Shown piece after piece: positions 56,927-63,961 of a stretch of DNA of 64,000 bases; positions within the stretch are counted from its first letter, which is position 1, and each line of letters starts with the position of its first letter. The stretch is from Verrucomicrobiaceae bacterium (GTDB lineage: Bacteria > Verrucomicrobiota > Verrucomicrobiia > Verrucomicrobiales > Akkermansiaceae). A program made the position numbers and the translations under genes. Below the pieces are notes generated by a model, which was given only the letters and a program-made list of their open reading frames with translations, was not told where the DNA came from and made no database searches. The stretch lies in assembly GCA_027486655.1 (NCBI GenBank), contig JAIXOR010000009.1, positions 22,471 through 86,470 of the forward strand, written 5' to 3'.

Positions 56927-58414
56927 TTAGATAATCCGCAGGTTTTCGACCAGCACGCAGCGGCGGACGCGGGTGAAGGTCTTGGGAGTGGTGATGCCCT
57001 CGCCGGTGGTGGTGGCGATCGAGTAGGAAAGGTAGCCTTCACCACCGAGGCCGAGGCCGGCGACGGAGGCACCGTTCTTCACGAAGATGGTGGTGTCCAT
57101 TTCCTTGGCCATGTAGGTCATGTGGTCCACGTCCTTGGTGTGGATGATGGCGGAGTGGCGGTAGTTGTGTTCGGCACGCTTGGCCTCGCGGACGGCGGTC
57201 TCGAAGTCGGGGCAGGAGACGATCGGCATCATCGGCATCATCTGCTCTTCCTGGACAAACGCGTGGTTGGCATCGGTCTCGGCAAAGAGCAGCTGCGTGC
57301 CTGCGGGGATCGAGGCCCCGGCGTGCTCGGCGAGCTTCGAGGGATCCGCACCGACGAGTGCGCGGTTCACCGAGGCATGGGCGCAACCTCCACCCTCACC
57401 GGGTTTGAAGGTGAATGCGGCGGCGGTGAGTTTTTCCAACTGCTGGGCATTGATGCGGGCAGCACCGGCCTTGGTGAGTTCCTCGCAGAAACGGTTGAAA
57501 ACCGAGCCGACGACGAAGACGGCCTTCTCGCCGATGCAGAGCAGGTTGTTATCGAAGGCACCGCCCTCGATGATGCCGCGGGCGGCACGGGCGAGGTCGG
57601 CGGTTTCATCCACCACGACGACCGGGTTGCCCGGGCCGGCGCAGATCGAGCGCTTGCCGGACTTCATCGCCGCATTGACCACGGCGGGACCGCCGGTGAT
57701 GGCAAGAAGCGGGATGTGCGGGTTCTTGCAGATGGCATCGAAGGACTCGAGTGTGGGCTGCTCGATGGTGGTGATGAGGTTGTCGATGCCGAGCTCGCGG
57801 AAGATCGCCTCGTTGTAGGCGCGGACGGCCATGGCGGCGCTGCGGGCACCACCGGGGTGGGGATTGAAAACGATGGCATTGCCGGCGGCCACCATGTTGA
57901 TGACGTTGCCGGTGAGCGTGGGCACCGAGTGGGTGACGGGAAGGATGGCGCCGATGACGCCGAAGGGCGCGTATTCCTCCAGCGTGATCCCGCCATCGCC
58001 GCTCATCGCATAGGGTTGCAGCCATTCGGTGCCGGGAACGTTCTTGGTGATGAGCAGCTTGCCGATCTTGTGATCGAGGCGGCCGATCTTCGTTTCCTCG
58101 AACTCGAACTTGCCCCAGGGCTCGGCATTGGCGACGGCGAGGCCCTTGACGATCTCGATGACCTTCGCGCGGCCCTGCACGCCGAGTTTCTTGAGACGGA
58201 GGTGGGCGTCGTTTGCGGCCTCAGCGGCCTTGGCCACGCAGGTGAAGACCCCGCGCTCGCCACCGCCGGAGGCGGAGGAGACCGCCACGTTGCATCCGCA
58301 GCCCGAATTGGCGGCCGGAGCGGAAGTGGCGGCAGGTTTCACCTGACCGTCCGAAAGACGGGCGACGACGGATTCAACAACGGAGCGGAGAAGTTCGGGA
58401 TCGATGGTTTTCAT
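56927..58414 (-). CDS. pduP: BMC CoA-acylating aldehyde dehydrogenase
   Basis: A 495-residue enzyme from ATG 58414. The N-terminus (KTIDPELLRSVVESVVARLSDG) is a typical amphipathic encapsulation helix, followed by a Cys-rich linker (SGCGCNVA). The ALDH core shows HSVPTLTGNVINMVAAGNAIVFNPHPGG, GPAVVNAAMKSGKRSICAGPGNPVVVVD and the catalytic Cys in GAFDNNLLCIGEKAV. In this locus it would oxidise lactaldehyde or propionaldehyde to the CoA ester inside the shell. The gene name is by family resemblance. Confidence 0.92.
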   Translation of the reverse strand: MKTIDPELLRSVVESVVARLSDGQVKPAATSAPAANSGCGCNVAVSSASGGGERGVFTCVAKAAEAANDAHLRLKKLGVQGRAKVIEIVKGLAVANAEPWGKFEFEETKIGRLDHKIGKLLITKNVPGTEWLQPYAMSGDGGITLEEYAPFGVIGAILPVTHSVPTLTGNVINMVAAGNAIVFNPHPGGARSAAMAVRAYNEAIFRELGIDNLITTIEQPTLESFDAICKNPHIPLLAITGGPAVVNAAMKSGKRSICAGPGNPVVVVDETADLARAARGIIEGGAFDNNLLCIGEKAVFVVGSVFNRFCEELTKAGAARINAQQLEKLTAAAFTFKPGEGGGCAHASVNRALVGADPSKLAEHAGASIPAGTQLLFAETDANHAFVQEEQMMPMMPIVSCPDFETAVREAKRAEHNYRHSAIIHTKDVDHMTYMAKEMDTTIFVKNGASVAGLGLGGEGYLSYSIATTTGEGITTPKTFTRVRRCVLVENLRII

Positions 58415-58447
58415 TCGATGCGGAGATGATTGGAGAGGCGGAGTTTG

Positions 58448-58485
58448 GGAACCACTGAAGCACTGAGAACCGCTGAGGGAACTGA
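58448..58485. repeat. Left inverted-repeat arm of the GxxExxY element
   Basis: GGAACCACTGAAGCACTGAG continues to ACCGCTGAGGGAACTGA. It ends 11 bp before the stop of the GxxExxY gene. The inverse copy stands at 58905-58940 (about 28 of 35 matches), and a near-identical direct copy lies at 56141. Confidence 0.75.
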
Positions 58486-58496
58486 AAGCAGATGAA

Positions 58497-58904
58497 TCAG
58501 ATGGGTTTATGAAGGTTGGCGACTCGTTTGATCTGGAGTTTCGCGTGCTTGAAATTGATGAGCAGGCCGATTTCGAGACCTGTGATGTTGAGATAGCCGA
58601 GCATCTGGGCGATGTGGGTTTCGTTGAACGCATCCACCACCTTGAGGTCCACGATGACCGTCTCGCGGACGATGATGTCGGGAATCAAATGACCGAGAAA
58701 GCGGCCCTTGTAGTGGACAGGGAACTTGGATTGCTGGCTAAACTCGATGGAGCGCTCCGAGAACTCGATGCACATTGCACGTTCATACATCACCTCATCC
58801 AGTCCAGGGCGCAGATCCCCGTGCACTTCGGTCGCCGCTGCAATGATCGAAGCGGTCAGTTCCGAGTGCGGGTATTTGGGATCCACGAAATCCTTCATTT
58901 CCAT
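58497..58904 (-). CDS. GxxExxY protein (PD-(D/E)XK nuclease-like family)
   Basis: A 135-residue protein (alternative ATG at 58898). HSELTASIIAAATEVHGDLRPG, then GLDEVMYERAM carrying the G-x-x-E-x-x-Y motif, IEFSQQSKFPVHYKG, IPDIIVRETVIVDLKVV (acidic D...D-x-K core of the PD-(D/E)XK fold) and INFKHAKLQIKRV are diagnostic. The cellular role of this family is not known; it is frequent and multicopy in Planctomycetes and Verrucomicrobia. It has no evident BMC role. Flanking inverted repeats abut both ends, so it is most likely a small mobile unit inserted in the BMC operon. Confidence 0.92.
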   Translation of the reverse strand: MEMKDFVDPKYPHSELTASIIAAATEVHGDLRPGLDEVMYERAMCIEFSERSIEFSQQSKFPVHYKGRFLGHLIPDIIVRETVIVDLKVVDAFNETHIAQMLGYLNITGLEIGLLINFKHAKLQIKRVANLHKPI

Positions 58905-58940
58905 CAGTGTCTTCAGAGGTGCTCAGTGCCTCAGTGGTTT
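58905..58940. repeat. Right inverted-repeat arm of the GxxExxY element
   Basis: On the minus strand, AAACCACTGAGGCACTGAGC continues to ACCTCTGAAGACACTG and is followed directly by the ATG of the GxxExxY gene. The gene therefore has no room for a usual ribosome-binding site outside the repeat. It is the inverse partner of 58448-58485. Confidence 0.75.
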
Positions 58941-58965
58941 CGAGACGTCGATTGCGATTCAAGAA

Positions 58966-59274
58966 TCACCCACCCTTGTAGAGGTTCTTGCCGTGGACCT
59001 CGACGCGATCGATGATGGCGATGATGGCGGCATCCACGGGCATGGACTTGAGCCCCTGGGCGGCGCGGGCGGAGCTGCCTTGGCAGAACATCACGAGCTC
59101 GCCCTCGCCGGCACCGACGGTATCGACGGCGACGATGGTGTTGGAACCATCCTTGAAACGGGTCGGGTCCTTTTCATCGACGAGCTTGGGGCGGAGCAGG
59201 AGGAGTTTCCTGCCCACCATTTGCTCGTCCTTCTTGGTGGCGACGACCTGTCCGATGACTTCCGCGAGGAACAT
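58966..59274 (-). CDS. BMC-P pentameric shell vertex protein (third paralogue)
   Basis: A 102-residue vertex protein: MFLAEVIGQVVATKKDEQMVGRKLLLLRPK, NTIVAVDTVGAGEGELVMFCQGSSARAAQG, and DAAIIAIIDRVEVHG. The VGAGEGE..F..GSSAR segment is the strongest CcmL/EutN signature of the three paralogues. It is next to a BMC-H gene on one side and the GxxExxY unit on the other. Confidence 0.96.
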   Translation of the reverse strand: MFLAEVIGQVVATKKDEQMVGRKLLLLRPKLVDEKDPTRFKDGSNTIVAVDTVGAGEGELVMFCQGSSARAAQGLKSMPVDAAIIAIIDRVEVHGKNLYKGG

Positions 59275-59282
59275 GGTGGTAA

Positions 59283-59360
59283 TGGGTCACCGGTCATGGG
59301 CCATCGGTCATCGGTGGAGGACGGGAGTCCAACCCGATGACGGATGACGGATGACCGCTG
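59283..59360. repeat. Palindromic phrase-repeat block between BMC-H and BMC-P
   Basis: The left arm repeats GGTCATGGGCCATCGGTCAT-like phrases. The right arm has GATGACGGATGACGGATGAC, its inverse. The block fills the whole gap between the two shell genes and can fold into a long imperfect hairpin. Confidence 0.6.
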
Positions 59361-59362
59361 TC

Positions 59363-59668
59363 TTATTTCCGCGGGGCGCGGGCGGCGGCGTCTTTCGGGA
59401 GCACGCCATCGATGGCATCGTCCGGACGGGCGATGACGTGGGCGCTGATGACTTCGCCACCGGCATCGGAGGCGGCGGCGGCACCGGCATCGATGGCGGC
59501 CTTGACGGCGGCGACGTCACCGGTGACGACGGCATTGCACATCGCGTTGCCGATTTGCTTCATCGGACCGGCGAGTTCGACATTCGCGGATTTGAGCATC
59601 GCGTCGACGCCGACGACGAGGCAGGCGAGGCCGCGGGTTTCGAGGAGTCCTACTGCTTGTTTGGCCAT
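59363..59668 (-). CDS. BMC-H hexameric shell protein (GNAM-type pore)
   Basis: A 101-residue shell tile: MAKQAVGLLETRGLACLVVGVDAML, QIGNAMCNAVVTGDVAAVKAAIDAG, EVISAHVIARPDDAI, with a short basic tail AAARAPRK. The pore loop normally reading GSG is GNAM, followed by Cys. A side chain at the pore (Asn and nearby Cys) would alter passage of substrates or could bind a metal. The fold is complete. Confidence 0.95.
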   Translation of the reverse strand: MAKQAVGLLETRGLACLVVGVDAMLKSANVELAGPMKQIGNAMCNAVVTGDVAAVKAAIDAGAAAASDAGGEVISAHVIARPDDAIDGVLPKDAAARAPRK

Positions 59669-59712
59669 GGTTTTGGTTGGTTCTAGGTTGAGATTGGAGA
59701 TATGCGGGGAAA

Positions 59713-60888
59713 TCAGGAGAGCTTGCGGAAGACTTCGCGGGCGAGCACGAGTTCCTCGTTGGCGGGGATGACAAGGACGCGGGCGGCGGATGGATCGGTG
59801 GCGATGTCCGCCTCGGTGGCGCGGCAGGCGGCGTTCTTCGCGGGATCGAGATGGAGGCCGAAGCCTTCGAGCCCGGCGCAGACGGCGGCGCGGGTGTCCG
59901 CACCGTTCTCGCCGATGCCGGCGGTGAAGACGAGGGCGTCGATGCCGCCCATTTCGAGCATGAAAGCGCCGATCCAGTGGCGGATCGAATGGACCAGGGC
60001 ATCCACGGCAAGGCGGGCGTCCGGGTTGCCGGATGCGGCGGCCTCGTTGATGTCGCGGATGTCGTTGGAGACACCGGAGAGGCCTAACAGGCCGGACTCC
60101 TTGGTGAGCTGGCGTTCGGCCTCATCGAGCGAGATGCCGAGCGTGCGCATGGCGTAGGGGATGGCACCGGAATCGAGGTCGCCCACGCGGTTGTTCTGCG
60201 GCAGGCCGCTTTGCGGGGAGAATCCCATGCTGGTGCCGATGGACACGCCGTTGAGGATGCCGGTGACCGAGCTGGAGCCGCCGAGGTGGCAGGAAACCAC
60301 GCGGAATGGCTTGCCGGAAACGGGCCGAGGACCATCGAGATAGAGGCGACGTGCGATCTCCGCGACGTCCTCACGTCCGCAGAGTTCGGCGGAGCGCTCG
60401 GCGATGAACTTGTGGCTCGCGCCGTGGAATCCGTAACGGCGGATGCCAATGTCACGCCAGGCCTTGGGGATGGCGTAGTTGTAGGACGCCTCGCGGGTCC
60501 ATTGATAGAAGGCGGTCTCGAACAGGGCGACGAGTTTCGCCTTCGGCAGCGACTTCGCGAACTGGCGGATGCCGTTGGCGTATGGCGGATTGTGGGCCGG
60601 AGCCACGGCAGCGAAGCCTTCGAGCGCGTCGATGGTCGCCTGATCGGCGATCACGCAGCCGCTGAGGTCCTTGCCCAGCACCGTCTTGAAACCGACCGCC
60701 TCGATCTCATCCGGGCTGGCGATGACGCCATCGCGCTGAAGCGTGGCGAGTGCGTCATCGATCACACCGGCATAATCGCTCACCCGCTCGTAGCCGCCCT
60801 TGGCCACGACTTCGCCGCCGCTCCCGTCCATGCGGAAGAGGCGGTATTTGAAGGAGGTCGATCCGAGGTTGGCGACGAGGATGAGCAT
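59713..60888 (-). CDS. ackA: BMC-associated acetate-kinase-like enzyme (diverged)
   Basis: A 391-residue ASKHA kinase from ATG 60888; a TTG four codons upstream is not needed. NLGSTSFKYRLF, NPPYANGIRQFAKSLP, YGFHGASHKFIAERSAEL, VSCHLGGSSSVTGI, NRVGDLDSG and NEELVLAREVF match acetate kinase. Relative to the well-studied archaeal enzyme the active-site Arg of HRVVHGG is Lys (FKTVLGK) and the Asp of FDTAFHQ is Glu (FETAFYQ). Asn7, His180, Arg241 and the C-terminal Glu are kept. It would make ATP from the acyl-phosphate produced by PduL. The changes suggest a different acyl substrate, such as lactoyl or propionyl phosphate. Confidence 0.88.
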   Translation of the reverse strand: MLILVANLGSTSFKYRLFRMDGSGGEVVAKGGYERVSDYAGVIDDALATLQRDGVIASPDEIEAVGFKTVLGKDLSGCVIADQATIDALEGFAAVAPAHNPPYANGIRQFAKSLPKAKLVALFETAFYQWTREASYNYAIPKAWRDIGIRRYGFHGASHKFIAERSAELCGREDVAEIARRLYLDGPRPVSGKPFRVVSCHLGGSSSVTGILNGVSIGTSMGFSPQSGLPQNNRVGDLDSGAIPYAMRTLGISLDEAERQLTKESGLLGLSGVSNDIRDINEAAASGNPDARLAVDALVHSIRHWIGAFMLEMGGIDALVFTAGIGENGADTRAAVCAGLEGFGLHLDPAKNAACRATEADIATDPSAARVLVIPANEELVLAREVFRKLS

Positions 60889-60901
60889 GGGGATGGTCAA
60901 G

Positions 60902-60982
60902 GGTCAGCGGTCATCAGTCACTGGTGAAGAGCAAGCAAGTCATGGAATCTTAACCGATGACCGCTGGCTGTTAACCAATGAC
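60902..60982. repeat. Palindromic phrase-repeat block between ackA and BMC-H
   Basis: GGTCAGCGGTCATCAGTCAC on the left and its inverse GATGACCGCTGG...CCAATGAC on the right frame about 25 bp of unrelated sequence. The design matches the block at 59283, with a related but not identical phrase. Confidence 0.6.
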
Positions 60983-60989
60983 ATTTCTA

Positions 60990-61268
60990 TCAGCCGAGCC
61001 ATCCGCCGAGTTTCGACAGATCGTCGTGCGGACGGGGGATGACCTGGACGGAGGAAACCTGTCCGAGGCTGGAGGCGGCGGAGGCGGCGGCGTCGAGGCC
61101 GGCCTTCACGGCGGCGACATCGCCGGTGAAGAATCCGGTGACGAGACCGGAGCCGATTTTTTCCCAGCCGGTCATCTTGATGTCCGCGGCCTTGAGGGCG
61201 GCGTCGGAGGCTTCAAGGAGGGAAACGAGGCCCTTGGTTTCAAGGATGCCGATTGCTTGTTTGGCCAT
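60990..61268 (-). CDS. BMC-H hexameric shell protein (GSGL-type pore)
   Basis: A 92-residue shell tile with the standard pore: MTGWEKIGSGLVTGFFTGDVAAVKAGLDAAA, and IGILETKGLVSLLEASDAALKAADI at the start, SVQVIPRPHDDL near the end. This is the most typical of the three BMC-H paralogues and probably the main facet protein. Confidence 0.97.
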   Translation of the reverse strand: MAKQAIGILETKGLVSLLEASDAALKAADIKMTGWEKIGSGLVTGFFTGDVAAVKAGLDAAASAASSLGQVSSVQVIPRPHDDLSKLGGWLG

Positions 61269-61322
61269 GGTGGTAAAAGTTTGTTGGTTTTCAGTATTCA
61301 GTTTTCAGAATGAAGACTGGGA

Positions 61323-61595
61323 TCAGGCGATGCCGAACTGGCTGAGGAGTTCGGGGTGCGGGCGGGCGATGACGTGGGCGGAAACGAGTTCGCCGACGCG
61401 GCCGGCGGCATCGGCACCGGCGTCCACGGCGGCCTTGACGCTGCCGACGTCGCCTTTGACGAGCACGGTGAGGAAGGCCCCGCCGATTTGGATTTGGTTG
61501 ATGAGGGTGACGTTGGCGGCTTTGGCCATCGCGTCAGTGGCTTCGACGCTGCCGACGTAGCCTTTGGTTTCGATCATGCCGAGTGCTTGGCTCAT
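61323..61595 (-). CDS. BMC-H hexameric shell protein (GGAF-type pore)
   Basis: A 90-residue shell tile: ALGMIETKGYVGSVEATDAMAKAANV, INQIQIGGAFLTVLVKGDVGSVKAAVDAG, ELVSAHVIARPHPEL. The pore loop is GGAF in place of GSG. It is the first shell gene after pduL (33-bp gap). Confidence 0.97.
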   Translation of the reverse strand: MSQALGMIETKGYVGSVEATDAMAKAANVTLINQIQIGGAFLTVLVKGDVGSVKAAVDAGADAAGRVGELVSAHVIARPHPELLSQFGIA

Positions 61596-61628
61596 GGTGG
61601 TGTTGGTGTTGGTGTGAGAGTGGTGGGG

Positions 61629-62309
61629 TTACTTGATCAGTTCGCAGAAAGTGTCCGGTTTGAGGCCGCAGGCGTTGCCTTCGTCGGTATCGATGTGGAC
61701 CTCGAGCTTGAAGGTGGGATCGACGCGCACGACGAGGTTGTCGAAGGTCATGCCGAGCGGGCCGTGGACCTTGAGTTTCATCTCGTCGAGGTGCTTCACG
61801 CCGTAGTAGGCGGCATCGTCCGGGTGCATGTGGACGTGCGGTTGGGCGCGGATCACGCCATCGGGCAGCTCGAAGTAGCCGTTGGGGCCCATGAGCATGC
61901 AGCCGGGCGTGCCCTTGATGTCTCCGGACATGCGGACGGGGATGTCGAAGCCGAGGGAGATGGCATCGGTGTAGGCGAGCTCGATCTGGTTGAGGTTCCG
62001 GCAGGGTCCGAGGATGCGGAGGTTGGAAATCACACGGCTGCGCGGTCCGATGAGGGTGACGGACTCCTTGGCGGCGTATTGGCCTTCCTGGTAGAGCCCC
62101 TTCATCGGGGTGAGCTTGTGCCCGGGCCCGAACAGGGCTTCCACGGCCTCCTGGGTAAGGTGGCAGTGGCGGGCGGAAATGTTCACGAGCAGGGCGTTCG
62201 GCGCCTTGGAAGCGGCGGGAAGAGAAAGCCCGAGTTTGGCATAAACCTGTTCGCGCACCATGTGTTCGATGACGGCACGCGGGGTCGAGGAATGGATCGT
62301 TTCGGCCAT
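61629..62309 (-). CDS. pduL: Phosphate acyltransferase PduL
   Basis: A 226-residue enzyme of the PduL fold, unrelated to Pta. An N-terminal amphipathic helix (PRAVIEHMVREQVYAKLGL) is a probable encapsulation peptide. Zinc-site histidines are in VNISARHCHLTQEAVEALFG and AQPHVHMHPDDAAYYG. IPVRMSGDIKGTPGCMLMGP and VDPTFKLEVHIDTDEGNACGL complete both half-barrels. It converts acyl-CoA to acyl-phosphate and recycles CoA inside the shell. It is the first gene of the operon, divergent from the DeoR-type regulator across 88 bp. Confidence 0.97.
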   Translation of the reverse strand: MAETIHSSTPRAVIEHMVREQVYAKLGLSLPAASKAPNALLVNISARHCHLTQEAVEALFGPGHKLTPMKGLYQEGQYAAKESVTLIGPRSRVISNLRILGPCRNLNQIELAYTDAISLGFDIPVRMSGDIKGTPGCMLMGPNGYFELPDGVIRAQPHVHMHPDDAAYYGVKHLDEMKLKVHGPLGMTFDNLVVRVDPTFKLEVHIDTDEGNACGLKPDTFCELIK

Positions 62310-62397
62310 GGGTTGGCTTTGTTTTTCTTGGAATCGATTGACAAGTCAACCCAAAATCCCAAAAATTCCCAACGAAACACAGAAAAATCCCAAAAAC
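62310..62397. promoter_or_regulatory. Divergent promoter/operator region, pduL versus deoR-type gene
   Basis: The 88-bp AT-rich gap contains an inverted repeat TTGAC-AA-GTCAA at 62338-62349. Each half could double as a -35 element for one of the two directions. Several AAAATCCC/AAAAATTCCC phrases follow toward the regulator ATG. No convincing -10 was found. A binding site for the adjacent DeoR-type protein, released by a sugar phosphate, is the likely logic. Confidence 0.45.
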
Positions 62398-63159
62398 ATG
62401 CTCGCCATCGAACGTCAACGCCGGATTCTGGACCTGCTCCACGCGACGGGATCCCTGCGGACCACCGAGACCGCGGAGACCCTCGGGGTGACGCACGAGA
62501 CGGTCCGCAAGGACTTCGAGCTGCTCGAAAAGCGGGGCGAGTTGATCCGGATCCACGGCGGGGCGAGCCGGCCGGAGAAGATTCGAGGCGATCTGCCCTT
62601 CACCGAGCGGCAGGCGGTGCAACGCGAGGCGAAGCAGGCGATCGCCCGGCTCGCCGCAGGCCGGATCCAGGCAAACGAGACGATTTTTCTCGATGCGAGC
62701 TCCACCGTGCTGACGCTCACCGAGTTTCTGCCGGATCTGCCGCTGACGATCCTCACCAACGCGCTCAACGTCCTCACCGCCCTGTCCGACCGGCCGAATC
62801 TTGACCTCATGTGCACCGGTGGCCTGTTTGACACCAAGTCCCGCTCGTTCATCGGGCTCACCGCGGAGAAGTCCCTGCAGCGCTACAACATCCACCGCGC
62901 CTTCCTCTCCGGCAGCGGCCTGCACCCGGAACGCGGCGTGAGCGAGAGCAACGCCCGCCAGGCGGCCTTCAAGGAGCGCGTGATCTCCTACTCCGAGGAC
63001 GTCGTCTTCATGGCCGACCACACGAAGCTGGGGCGCAAGGCCTCGTTTTTCTTCGCCGAAACCACGGCCCTGAGCTGCCTCGTCACCGACAAGGAAGCGG
63101 ACAGCTCCTTCATCGCCGAACTGGAAAGCAAGGGCGTCGAGGTGAGGGTGGAGGCGTGA
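62398..63159 (+). CDS. DeoR-family transcriptional regulator of the BMC locus
   Basis: A 253-residue repressor. The N-terminal HTH (IERQRRILDLLHATGSLRTTETAETLGVTHETVRKDFELLEKRGELIRIHGGA) is classic DeoR. The C-terminal sensor domain has ETIFLDASSTVLTLTEFLP, MCTGGLFDTKSRSFIG and VFMADHTKLGRKASFFF, the sugar-phosphate-binding fold. It is divergent from pduL, as in other PVC-type BMC loci, and probably represses the operon until a phosphorylated fucose/rhamnose intermediate appears. Start ATG 62398. Confidence 0.95.
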   Translation: MLAIERQRRILDLLHATGSLRTTETAETLGVTHETVRKDFELLEKRGELIRIHGGASRPEKIRGDLPFTERQAVQREAKQAIARLAAGRIQANETIFLDASSTVLTLTEFLPDLPLTILTNALNVLTALSDRPNLDLMCTGGLFDTKSRSFIGLTAEKSLQRYNIHRAFLSGSGLHPERGVSESNARQAAFKERVISYSEDVVFMADHTKLGRKASFFFAETTALSCLVTDKEADSSFIAELESKGVEVRVEA

Positions 63160-63397
63160 GGAAACGGAGCGTCAGCGGCAATAAGAGCACCACTTTCCGG
63201 TAGCACTCGTTCGCGCCTACGTTAGCAACTCTATAGCATCCGCCAACGACCAATCTAGCAACATCTTTATCCAGTCCGGCGGCGGCGGGCGCGCCAGATA
63301 AACGAGATAGAACAAACACGAGGTTCTAGATGCCTCTGAATCTAACAGACTGAAAGCGCCCACCACTTTACGCCCAATACGGGGTCAGATAACCACA
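63160..63397. other. Gene-free DNA between the regulator and the IS66 remnant
   Basis: About 240 bp without a recognisable gene. It contains a CTAACAG word at 63342 and a short GC-rich run (GGCGGCGGCGGGCGCGCC). It probably marks the eroded left part of the insertion sequence that follows, but I cannot define an IS end. Confidence 0.4.
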
Positions 63398-63961
63398 TTC
63401 GCAGCATACCTCGCGGAGGACAGGCGCGACATAAGCTATCCCGCATGGGCCAAGCACAAGCCATGGATCAAACTCATGGGCTGCCACGCCCACCTGCGGC
63501 GCAAGTTCTTCGAAGCCACCGAACAATCCCCACGCCTCGTCGCCTGGATCCTGCGCCAGATCGCCCACCTCTATCACATCGAGACGCGGCTTCGCGAAGC
63601 CAAAGCCGGTCCAGCCCTGCGTCAGGCCGTCCGCACTGCCGAAAGCCGCATCGTCCACCAGCGCCTTCACAAAGCCATCACCCTGCTGGCCAAGCGTCGG
63701 GCCAAGCGCAGCATCCTACCCAAGAGCAAGCTCGGCAAAGCCATCAAGTATGCCCAGCGCCAATGGCCGCAACTCGTACTCTTCCTCGCCTACGGCCGGG
63801 TCGAGATCGACAACAACCTCGTCGAGAACGCGATCCGCCCCACCCAACTTGGCGCGAAGAACTGGCTCTTCCTCGGCAATGCCGTAAGCGCTCAACAGGG
63901 CACCTCTCGCATTTTTGTCAGAGATGCGAGAGCTATGGCTCCTATGCTACAGCTTCGATAG
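63398..63961 (+). pseudogene. IS66-family transposase (TnpC) fragment
   Basis: From about 63398 the frame reads FAAYLAEDRRDISYPAWAKHKPWIKLMGCHAHLRRKFFEA, then LPKSKLGKAIKYAQRQWPQL, YGRVEIDNNLVENAIRPTQLG and AKNWLFLGNA. These are the C-terminal catalytic landmarks of IS66 transposases, including D-N-N and E of the DDE site. The N-terminal two thirds, including the first catalytic Asp, are missing. After GNA the sequence diverges from the family and stops early, so both ends are degraded. Confidence 0.85.

Noticed and set aside
63398..63961. A functional transposase at the right edge
   Set aside because: The first catalytic Asp and the N-terminal domains are absent and the C-terminus diverges, so it is only a fragment.
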